A DNA stretch of 12,802 bases. Source: Clostridia bacterium. Lineage in GTDB: Bacteria; Bacillota; Clostridia; Oscillospirales; CAG-272. The position numbers and the translations under genes were made by a program. Position 1 is the first letter of the stretch; each line of letters opens with the position of its first letter. A model generated the notes under the pieces. The model was given only the letters and a program-made list of their open reading frames with translations, was not told the origin of the DNA and ran no database searches. The DNA lies in NCBI GenBank assembly GCA_017451975.1, contig JAFTNI010000240.1, forward strand, positions 1 through 12,802. The letters are read 5' to 3'. This document shows positions 1 to 6,127 of the stretch, one piece after another.

Positions 1-217
1 CAATATACGCCATTTTCGGCTTTGAAAGTATTTCGCGCCAATCCGTAAAGCACTGCTCTGCGGAAAGCCCGAACTCCTTCATGCATCTTTCGCGCTTGTA
101 ATCAAGCGGGTCTGCCATTGCAACAAGCTTGTACTTTTCGGGCATCTTGAGCATTTCTCGGGTATAAGTCATACCTCTGCCGCCCGCACCAATCAAAATA
201 AAAGAAAATTGTTTCAT
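1..217 (-). CDS. Gfo/Idh/MocA-family oxidoreductase, N-terminal fragment
   Basis: Seventy-two codons are visible before the window edge. The protein begins MKQFSFILIGAGGRGMTYTR. A short beta strand is followed by GAGGRG, the glycine-rich dinucleotide loop of a Rossmann fold, and about 15 residues later by LVAMADP, whose acidic residue at the end of the second strand is where NAD(P) ribose is normally bound. The spacing and the later DWREIL segment resemble the N-terminus of Gfo/Idh/MocA sugar or inositol dehydrogenase-like proteins. The ATG at 215-217 is preceded by AAGGAGA at 225-231, 7 nt away, and by a consensus promoter, so the start is well supported. The catalytic domain lies outside the window and the substrate cannot be named. 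Other NAD-binding Rossmann proteins are possible but less likely. Confidence 0.8.
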   Translation of the reverse strand, partial: MKQFSFILIGAGGRGMTYTREMLKMPEKYKLVAMADPLDYKRERCMKEFGLSAEQCFTDWREILSKPKMAYI

Positions 218-258
218 AATAAAATCTCCTTGAAACGGAAATGTTTTTTGTTAACTCC

Positions 259-287
259 ATTATAAAATAAATGCCTTGTTTTGTCAA
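259..287 (-). promoter_or_regulatory. Consensus sigma-A promoter of the oxidoreductase gene
   Basis: On the minus strand TTGACA (282-287) and TATAAT (259-264) are separated by exactly 17 bp, a perfect match to the vegetative promoter consensus. It sits about 42 nt upstream of the ATG at 217, just past the terminator of the preceding gene, so the oxidoreductase is probably transcribed independently of the TIR-LRR gene. Confidence 0.85.
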
Positions 288-290
288 CAT

Positions 291-330
291 CAAAAAAACA
301 GTAAAAGCACACGTATGGTGTGCTTTTACT
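291..330 (-). terminator. Rho-independent terminator of the TIR-LRR gene
   Basis: A perfect 13-bp stem (300-312 with 318-330) closes a 5-nt loop and is followed on the minus strand by a run of seven T (292-298 on the plus strand as A). It begins immediately after the TAG stop at 331-333. Confidence 0.9.
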
Positions 331-3300
331 CTATCTTGTAGAGCCAAAAAACGATTTAAAGTGTATTTTAGCTTTTTTGAGATATTCATTATATGAATCT
401 ACGCGTATTTTTCCCCATTGCTCTTTTTTGCCGTTGAAATAAACATCTTTGAGCATATCGCACTGTGAAAATGCGCCGAAATCTATGTGCGAAAGGCTCG
501 CGGGCAAGGTTACCGCTTCGATTTTATTATTGCTGAAGGCATAGGAGCCTATTTTCACCACACCGTCGGGAACAACAATCTTTTTCAGACTTCTACACCA
601 CGAAAAAGCTCTTCCACCTATTATTTGAACCGTGGAAGGAATATCCACTCTTTTAAGCGAATGGCAACCTGTGAACATAGCGGTTGCTATTTCCGTCACG
701 CCTGCGGGAATAGTAATGCCTGTAAGAGAAGTGCAGTTGGCAAAAGCACCTGAGCCTATGGAATTTACGCTGTTCGGAATATATATTTCGGTAAGGCTCA
801 GGCAAGACGAGAAAGCGTAAGCCTGTATTTTCGTTACGCCGAAAGGAATAATGAACTTCTTTTCGTCACTCGGCGTACAAACAACAAGCTCTTTGCCGTC
901 GGCGCTGTAAAGCACGTTGCCGTCCATCTTATAGTGCTTGTTTTCGGGGTCTACCGTAAGAGAAACATACCCTGCGCTGGAAAACGGGCTCGCGCCTATA
1001 CTGCTTACGTTTTTCGTGATTTTAAAGCTATTGAGCCCAATGCAGCTCCAGAAAGCGTTTGCGCCTATAGTAATAAGGCTATCCGGGGCGGTCACGCTCT
1101 TTAAGCCCGTGCAGTTGGAAAAAGCATATTCGTCTATAATCTTCGTGCCTTCGGGCAAAACAATCTCTTTAAGCGCAGAGCATTTATCGAAAGCGCTCCG
1201 GCATATCTGCTCAAACCCTTTGGGAAAGGTTATGCTTTTAAGGCTTTTGCACTCCTCAAAGGCGCGTATGCCCACGAGCTTCAAGCCCTCGGGCAAAACC
1301 ACGCTCACTATGCTCTTATGTGCATAAGCCAAGCTTCCTATTTCCTGCGTGCCGTATTTGATTTTTTCTTCTCTGCCGTCGGCGTATACGATCTTGCCGT
1401 CTTTATAGCTATCTCTTGCCGTGGGCATATTTACCGTTTTCTCGGCAAAATATTTTTTTGCCGCAGAAAGCGACGAATTAAACTTATCGATTTGTATTTT
1501 TTTATAAGCCGCTTCCGTGCCGCCGTAATATACTTCCTTGATGTTATCGCAGAGGAAGAAGGCGCTTCTGCCTATTTTTTCAAGGCTTTTCGGCAGCGTA
1601 ATGCTCGTAATGCCGCCGCAGCTTGCAAACGCTCTGTCGCCTATTGCCTTTACCCCCTCGGGCAAAACTACGCTTACTATATTTGCTTTTTCATAGTAGG
1701 CGCTCGCCGCTATTTCGGTAATACCGTGGCGAAGCACTTCTTCTTTGCCGCCCGCATATATTATTTTACCGTCTTTGGCGCTTCTCGCCGCATCGGTATT
1801 TTCGGGTATTTCGGCAGAGCTTGCAAAATTCACCTTCGCTTTGGCTACCGCGGCGTTGCCATACGCAACGCTTACGTTATGCCACTGCGCTTCTGTGCCG
1901 CCGAAATTTATTTCCTTTAGCGCGGCGCAGTTGGCAAAAGCCTTCATTTCTATCGAAGTTACACCTGACGGTATTGTTATGCCGGCAAGCGAAGTGCAGC
2001 TATAGAAGGCCTTATCGCCTATAACCGTTATGCTTTCTGGCAATATAACCTTTACGATATTCGCGTTATTGGCGTAAGATTCCTTTTTTATTTTTCCGTT
2101 TCCGTAGCCAAGAATATCCTCTTTGCCGTCTTTGTATATAATTTTGCCGTTTTTTCCGCTTGGCGAAGCGGCGTCGGCTATTTGCCCGTTTGCTTCATCG
2201 GGCGCTTTTTTGTCGATTTCTTTGCCAAGGAAAACCACGTTTTTACAAACATCGTTGGTATCATCAATTTCAATTTTTCGCCACTGTGCTTCCGTACCTT
2301 CAAACTGTACTTTCTCAAAAGCGCAGCTTTCGAAAGCATATTGACCGATTTTCGTAACGCCTGTGGGAATAACCATACTATCTAGGTTTTGGCACATATG
2401 GAAAGCCCAATTTTCTATCGAGGTAAGCCCCTTCGGTAAATTAACGCTTTCAAGCGCATAGCATTCCTCAAAAACGCTTTCCGCAAGCACTTTCACACTT
2501 TCAGACACTTTTACGCTGTTCAGGTTTTCACAATAGCGGAAAGCAAGCTTACCTATCTCGGTTACACTATCGGGTATAACAACCTCTGTAAGCGAGGGGC
2601 ATTCTGTAAAAGCAAATTCGCCTATGCTTTTAAGCCCTTCGGGAAAAGCTACACTTGCAAGAGCCGCACACTCCGCAAAAGCCTCGCTGCCTATAGAAGT
2701 TACGCTCGCAGGCAAAACAACGCCCACGATTTCGGAGTTTTGGTAGTACTCCTTATCGGCTATTTCAGTAATACCGTATTTAAGCGTTTCCTCTCTGCCG
2801 TCGGCATATACAACCTTGCCGTCGAGCCCGCTTGCGCCGAAATGCTTTGCGGCTTTATCAAGCACTGTATTGAATTTTCCTATTTCTATTTCTCGGTACT
2901 GCTTTTCCGTGCCGCGATAGTATACGTCCTTAATATTTTCGCAAAGGAAAAATGCGCTTCTGCCTATGGTTTTAAGCCCTTCGGGCAAAGTTATGCTTCT
3001 GAGGTTGCCGCAGTTGGCAAACGCTCTGTCGCCTATTTCCTTCGTGCTTGCGGGCAAAATAACACTTGCTATTTTCGGGTTTTCATAGTAAGCTCCCGCG
3101 TTTATCTTCGTGAAACCGCTGAGTATTGTTTCTTCTCTGCCGTCTATGTAAATTATTTTTCCGTGAACGTCTTTATCATCTTCCGTTTTTGTTTTTGCGG
3201 GGGCATTGGCGTTGGCTTCTGCTTCGGCTTTCGCTTTAGCTTCTGCTTCGGCTTTCGCTTTAGCTTCTGCTTCGGCTTTCGCTTTAGCTTCTGCCTCGGC

Positions 3301-4506
3301 TTTCGCTTTAGCTTTAGCTTCTGCTTCGGCTTTCGCTTTAGCTTCTGCCTCGGCTTTCGCTTTGGCATCTGCTTCGGCTTTCGCTTTGGCTTCTGCTTCG
3401 GCTTTCGCTTTAGCTTCTGCTTCGGCTTTCGCTTTAGCTTCTGCCTCGGCTTTCGCTTTCGCTTTAGCTTCTGCTTCGGCTTTCGCCTTGGCTTCTGATT
3501 CGGCTTTTATTTTCGCTTCAGCTTCAAATTTCATTCTCAACTGAGCTTCCAGGCGCGCAAGCATTTCCACTTCAGTTTCAGCATCGTCCTTTGCGCAAAT
3601 ATCGCAAAGCAGCTTATCGTACGTATCGCGCGTGTAAATCTGGCTGTCTGCCAGCTCCGTTGGCAAAACGTCAAGCGGCGATTCTCCGCCCTCGTTCAGC
3701 ACGCAAATGTAAAGGTCCTTTGCCCTGCCCATATAGAGCCAGCGCTTCCATTCGCTCTTGACCCATGCGCTTTCGAGGTAATCCGTGCGGCTGCCTATAA
3801 GCAACATTTTCTTGCTCTTTACAAGGTTGAGCCAGATAAGGTCGTCGGAATCGACCTCGTTTTTCAGCGTGACGAAGCTGAAAAACGGGTTCACACCCCT
3901 TTTGTGCAAATCGAGGTATACCCTTTGCGCAAATTCATAATCGCGCGTGCGCTCGTTATACGGGCGCGTGTTGCCCTCGGTAGATGCGCTTATTTTCACA
4001 CAGATAAAAACGTCGCGCTCCGTAGTGCTTTTGCAAGCCTTGAAATTATCTATAGCGCGGTCTATCTTTTCCGCCTTCGCCTCGTAATCGTAGCGTAGCT
4101 CGTCGTCATCCTCCAGAAGGCGCAGAATTTTGCTGTATTCCACTTCGCCGCGGAAGTAGCGCGTTCTGAACTTATCATATTCGGAAAAGCAATATATCGG
4201 CTCTGAAACACCTTTATAAAAGCCTTTTATATAAACTATGCGGTATTGCGCCAGAAGCAAGCCCCAGCGCGCGTCTATACTGTTCGGGAATTCGCGTACA
4301 GTATTCTGAAACGTGATCTTGGCTTCATCAAATTTATATGCGCTCAATTGCCCGTAACCCATTTCGCAGCGCAGGCTTTCGGCATCGGTTTTATACTGGT
4401 ACCAGGAGCCGCAGCATTTGCAAACGAGGCTATCTCCCTTCTTTCTGAAGAGCGATTCCTCGTGGTTACCGCAATATCTGCATTCTATCGTTTTAAATTC
4501 GCTCAT
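331..4506 (-). CDS. Zinc-ribbon / TIR-domain / AEAEAKAK-repeat / LRR_5 protein, 1391 aa
   Basis: A zinc ribbon lies at the N-terminus (C9, C12, C29, C32), followed by a TPR-like helical segment (about 45-95). The TIR domain spans about 164-260: DVFIC opens it, FAQRVYLDL and FFSFVTLKNEV follow, and AWVKSEWKRW closes the core. E252 aligns with the catalytic glutamate of NAD-cleaving TIR domains such as SARM1. Residues 331-431 are an Ala/Glu/Lys repeat. Residues 447-1391 form five BspA-type LRR_5 modules with the recurring pattern AF..C..L..I.LP.G...IG. No signal peptide or membrane span is seen, so it is probably cytosolic. The N-terminal half resembles zinc-ribbon TIR proteins common in Clostridia, but its TIR is divergent. 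The gene has its own promoter and terminator. NAD cleavage, signalling or phage defence are inferences. The ATG is preceded by GGGGAAGG. Confidence 0.9.
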   Translation of the reverse strand: MSEFKTIECRYCGNHEESLFRKKGDSLVCKCCGSWYQYKTDAESLRCEMGYGQLSAYKFDEAKITFQNTVREFPNSIDARWGLLLAQYRIVYIKGFYKGVSEPIYCFSEYDKFRTRYFRGEVEYSKILRLLEDDDELRYDYEAKAEKIDRAIDNFKACKSTTERDVFICVKISASTEGNTRPYNERTRDYEFAQRVYLDLHKRGVNPFFSFVTLKNEVDSDDLIWLNLVKSKKMLLIGSRTDYLESAWVKSEWKRWLYMGRAKDLYICVLNEGGESPLDVLPTELADSQIYTRDTYDKLLCDICAKDDAETEVEMLARLEAQLRMKFEAEAKIKAESEAKAKAEAEAKAKAKAEAEAKAKAEAEAKAKAEAEAKAKAEADAKAKAEAEAKAKAEAEAKAKAKAEAEAKAKAEAEAKAKAEAEAKAKAEAEANANAPAKTKTEDDKDVHGKIIYIDGREETILSGFTKINAGAYYENPKIASVILPASTKEIGDRAFANCGNLRSITLPEGLKTIGRSAFFLCENIKDVYYRGTEKQYREIEIGKFNTVLDKAAKHFGASGLDGKVVYADGREETLKYGITEIADKEYYQNSEIVGVVLPASVTSIGSEAFAECAALASVAFPEGLKSIGEFAFTECPSLTEVVIPDSVTEIGKLAFRYCENLNSVKVSESVKVLAESVFEECYALESVNLPKGLTSIENWAFHMCQNLDSMVIPTGVTKIGQYAFESCAFEKVQFEGTEAQWRKIEIDDTNDVCKNVVFLGKEIDKKAPDEANGQIADAASPSGKNGKIIYKDGKEDILGYGNGKIKKESYANNANIVKVILPESITVIGDKAFYSCTSLAGITIPSGVTSIEMKAFANCAALKEINFGGTEAQWHNVSVAYGNAAVAKAKVNFASSAEIPENTDAARSAKDGKIIYAGGKEEVLRHGITEIAASAYYEKANIVSVVLPEGVKAIGDRAFASCGGITSITLPKSLEKIGRSAFFLCDNIKEVYYGGTEAAYKKIQIDKFNSSLSAAKKYFAEKTVNMPTARDSYKDGKIVYADGREEKIKYGTQEIGSLAYAHKSIVSVVLPEGLKLVGIRAFEECKSLKSITFPKGFEQICRSAFDKCSALKEIVLPEGTKIIDEYAFSNCTGLKSVTAPDSLITIGANAFWSCIGLNSFKITKNVSSIGASPFSSAGYVSLTVDPENKHYKMDGNVLYSADGKELVVCTPSDEKKFIIPFGVTKIQAYAFSSCLSLTEIYIPNSVNSIGSGAFANCTSLTGITIPAGVTEIATAMFTGCHSLKRVDIPSTVQIIGGRAFSWCRSLKKIVVPDGVVKIGSYAFSNNKIEAVTLPASLSHIDFGAFSQCDMLKDVYFNGKKEQWGKIRVDSYNEYLKKAKIHFKSFFGSTR
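334..3168 (-). repeat. Five BspA-type LRR_5 modules within the TIR protein
   Basis: Each module opens with a strand-rich header of the type DGKIxYxDGxEE and then LRR_5 repeats of about 23 residues. Modules 1 to 4 and the fifth at the C-terminus also share a closing segment of the type GTE..W/Y..I.I...N......A...F. Starts are near residues 447, 562, 786, 912 and 1036, and the modules differ in repeat number. Modules 1 and 4 are the closest pair: both contain IGDRAFA.CG and, further on, IGRSAFFLC, which suggests recent module duplication. The 204-aa neighbour is built on the same plan. Confidence 0.85.
3215..3514 (-). repeat. Tandem 24-bp repeat encoding (AEAEAKAK)n
   Basis: Twelve tandem 24-bp units run from 3215 to 3514, interrupted by two 6-bp insertions of the same sequence (gcttta at 3311-3316 and 3461-3466). 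Most units are identical or differ at one to three positions; the last (3491-3514) is the most degenerate. The coding strand gives an eight-residue unit equivalent to AEAEAKAK at residues 331-431. Glu and Lys are placed four residues apart, suiting helical salt bridges, but the alternating polar/apolar pattern also suits beta-sheet. Open plus-strand frames here come from the repeat composition. Confidence 0.95.
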
Positions 4507-4542
4507 ATCCTTCCCCTTCGCGGTGAATTCATCTTGAATATG

Positions 4543-4571
4543 ATTATATCATAATTTGGCATAAATTTCAA
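4543..4571 (-). promoter_or_regulatory. Sigma-A promoter of the TIR-LRR gene
   Basis: TTGAAA (4566-4571) and TATAAT (4543-4548) on the minus strand are spaced by 17 bp. The promoter lies between the stop codon of the 204-aa LRR gene (4597) and the TIR-LRR start (4506), so the large gene can be transcribed on its own. Confidence 0.8.
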
Positions 4572-4596
4572 CTATTAAAATATACTTTGTGTTTTC

Positions 4597-5211
4597 TTAT
4601 ACAAATTTACAATTAAAGTGAACCTCGGCTTTTTTAAATTCCTCGTTGCCGTTTTCTATTTTTACTTTGCTCCATTCCTCTTCCGTGCCCTCGTAGAAAA
4701 CGCGCTTCATATTTATACAGCCGAAGAAAGCGTTAACCCCTACAGACGTCACGCTTTTCGGGATTTTTATTTCTTCAAGGCGCGGGCAGGCGTGGAAGCA
4801 CCAATCGCTCACGGCAGTAATGCCCGTGGGCAGTAAAACGCTTTTAAGCGAAAAGCAAAGCCCGAAGGCGCTTATGCCAAGCTCTGTAAGAGTAGTGGGA
4901 AAGGATATATATTCAAGCTTTTCGCAAAGGGCAAAAGCCCAAGGGCCTATGACCTTTACCCCTTCGGGCAGTTCCAGGCGCAAAAGCCCCTTGCAAGCCC
5001 AGAAGGCCCTGTTGCCCACGGAGGCAATGCTTGCGGGGAGGCGTATTTCTGCAATTCTTTCGTTGTTTTTAAATTGCCTTTCTTTTACTTCCGTCACGCC
5101 GTGCTTATAAGGTATTTCTCTGCCGTCGGTAAACGTTATTTTGCCGTCTCTGTTAAAAGCCACGTCGCACTTATTTTTTGTTTCAAGCGTATTAATTTCT
5201 CCTGTGTTCAT
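4597..5211 (-). CDS. Single-module LRR_5 protein, 204 aa
   Basis: After a polar 21-residue leader the protein begins DGKITFTDGREI, the same header that opens each module of the neighbouring TIR-LRR protein. About five BspA-type leucine-rich repeats follow (for example VGNRAFWACKGLLRLELPEG and VSDWCFHACPRLEEIKIP). It ends with the shared closing segment FYEGTEEEWSKVKIENGNEE and ...AEVHF. There is no signal peptide, lipobox or membrane span, so it is probably cytosolic. The ATG is preceded by GGGGAGGGA and a good promoter. It sits 90 bp upstream of the TIR-LRR gene on the same strand, but that gene has its own promoter and no clear terminator separates the two, so read-through is possible. LRR_5 proteins usually bind proteins or carbohydrates; no enzymatic motif is visible. 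It may be a partner or decoy for the large protein, or a duplicated module. Confidence 0.85.
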   Translation of the reverse strand: MNTGEINTLETKNKCDVAFNRDGKITFTDGREIPYKHGVTEVKERQFKNNERIAEIRLPASIASVGNRAFWACKGLLRLELPEGVKVIGPWAFALCEKLEYISFPTTLTELGISAFGLCFSLKSVLLPTGITAVSDWCFHACPRLEEIKIPKSVTSVGVNAFFGCINMKRVFYEGTEEEWSKVKIENGNEEFKKAEVHFNCKFV

Positions 5212-5245
5212 ATTAGTCCCTCCCCAAATTCGCTATTCTGTTTTG

Positions 5246-5274
5246 ATTATAACATAAAAGGCTTCGCGTTGCAA
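5246..5274 (-). promoter_or_regulatory. Sigma-A promoter of the 204-aa LRR gene
   Basis: TTGCAA (5269-5274) and TATAAT (5246-5251) on the minus strand are separated by 17 bp, 35 nt upstream of the ATG at 5211 and immediately downstream of the epimerase terminator. Confidence 0.75.
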
Positions 5275-5303
5275 GAAAAACAGAGCCGTTTTCACGGCTC
5301 TGT
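5274..5303 (-). terminator. Rho-independent terminator of rpe
   Basis: A perfect 10-bp stem, ACAGAGCCGT (5280-5289) with ACGGCTCTGT (5294-5303), closes a 4-nt loop. It is followed on the minus strand by a T-rich tail and starts 5 nt after the rpe stop codon. Confidence 0.88.
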
Positions 5304-5308
5304 AAAAA

Positions 5309-5974
5309 TCAATATTTGTAAGCTTCTTCGGCAGAGGCGCGCATTTCGGCAATAGCCTTTTCTGCATCGCTTGCACCAAAAACAGAGGAGCCCGCCACGA
5401 GCACGTTTGCGCCCGCCGCCGCTGCTATAGCCGCCGTTTCCTTGCCTATGCCGCCGTCTACTTCTATTTCAATGTCGTAGCCGCCCTTTTCAACAGCTTC
5501 GCGCAAAGCGCTTACCTTGGACATCATATCGTGCATGAACTTCTGCCCGCCGAAGCCGGGTTCAACCGTCATAACAAGCACGAGGTCGCAAAGCGGAAGA
5601 AGTGGCAAAAGCACGGAATAATCTGTGCCGGGTTTTACGGAAATGCCCGCCTTTTTGCCGAGCGTACGTATTTTTTTAAGAACCTCCGCGGGGTTTTCCG
5701 TGCTTTCGTAGTGGATGGTAATAAGGTCGGAGCCGAGCGCGGCAAATTCCTCTATATATCTTTCGGGGCGGTCTATCATAAGGTGAACGTCGAAGAAAAT
5801 ATCCGTCACTTTTCTTATGGATTTAATAACGGGCATACCGAAAGAGATATTCGGCACGAAAATACCGTCCATAACGTCAACGTGAAGGTAATCTGAAAAT
5901 TTTTCTACTCTTGCGATTTCTTCGCCCATTCTGGCAAAATCGCATGCTAAAATCGAAGGTGATATCTTAATCAT
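5309..5974 (-). CDS. rpe: Ribulose-phosphate 3-epimerase
   Basis: This enzyme interconverts D-ribulose 5-phosphate and D-xylulose 5-phosphate in the cytosolic pentose phosphate pathway. The 221-residue product has the normal length for this TIM-barrel family. It starts IKISPSILACDF, with active-site S7. HVDVMDG supplies H31, the catalytic D33 and M35. DVHLM supplies H64. EPGFGGQ (138-144) and EVDGGI with the second catalytic aspartate D173 follow. The phosphate-binding VAGSSVFG lies near the C-terminus. The start was placed at 5974 because AAGGAG stands 6-7 nt upstream and homology begins there; a further 19 in-frame codons upstream have no family resemblance. The gene follows the sensor kinase on the same strand, separated by a hairpin-forming 150-bp gap, and ends in a strong terminator. 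Confidence 0.96.
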   Translation of the reverse strand: MIKISPSILACDFARMGEEIARVEKFSDYLHVDVMDGIFVPNISFGMPVIKSIRKVTDIFFDVHLMIDRPERYIEEFAALGSDLITIHYESTENPAEVLKKIRTLGKKAGISVKPGTDYSVLLPLLPLCDLVLVMTVEPGFGGQKFMHDMMSKVSALREAVEKGGYDIEIEVDGGIGKETAAIAAAAGANVLVAGSSVFGASDAEKAIAEMRASAEEAYKY

Positions 5975-6053
5975 TTGTTTTTCTCCTTTTGATGAAAAAA
6001 TTTTTCGGTCAACTAATGCCTTCTGCGGCATAGAATAACGTTAGCAAGGCTTC

Positions 6054-6119
6054 GCCCCGTTGCATATGCGCCGACGCCCAAAAAGAAGGACGTGAACAAT
6101 TTCCGCATATGCGCGGGGC
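6054..6119 (-). repeat. Long imperfect inverted repeat between the sensor kinase and rpe
   Basis: GCCCCG..GCATATGCG (6054-6070) pairs with CGCATATGCG.CGGGGC (6104-6119): 6 bp, a small 1x2 internal loop, then 9 bp. The 33-nt interior contains a second partial stem (ACGCCC with GGACGT). It begins 8 nt after the kinase stop codon. No long T-run follows on the minus strand, so it may be a weak terminator, an mRNA-stabilising 3' hairpin, or part of the rpe 5' leader. Confidence 0.6.
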
Positions 6120-6127
6120 TTTATATA

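Noticed and set aside
102..389. 95-codon minus-strand frame across the oxidoreductase start
   Set aside because: It runs through the TIR-gene terminator and the consensus promoter and is out of frame with the well-supported Rossmann-fold gene.
3215..3514. Regular 24-bp repeats considered as a CRISPR array
   Set aside because: Units are contiguous without spacers and encode an in-frame peptide repeat.
2740..3544. Long plus-strand reading frames (252 and 112 codons) rich in Phe/Gly/Ser or Ala/Ser
   Set aside because: They are antisense readings of the AEAEAKAK repeat and adjacent LRR region; a 24-bp repeat without stop codons keeps several frames open. They have no supported start or family match.
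5975..6031. In-frame N-terminal extension of rpe by 19 codons
   Set aside because: The extension lacks family similarity, while an AAGGAG site precedes the internal ATG at 5974 where the conserved SPSILACDF begins.
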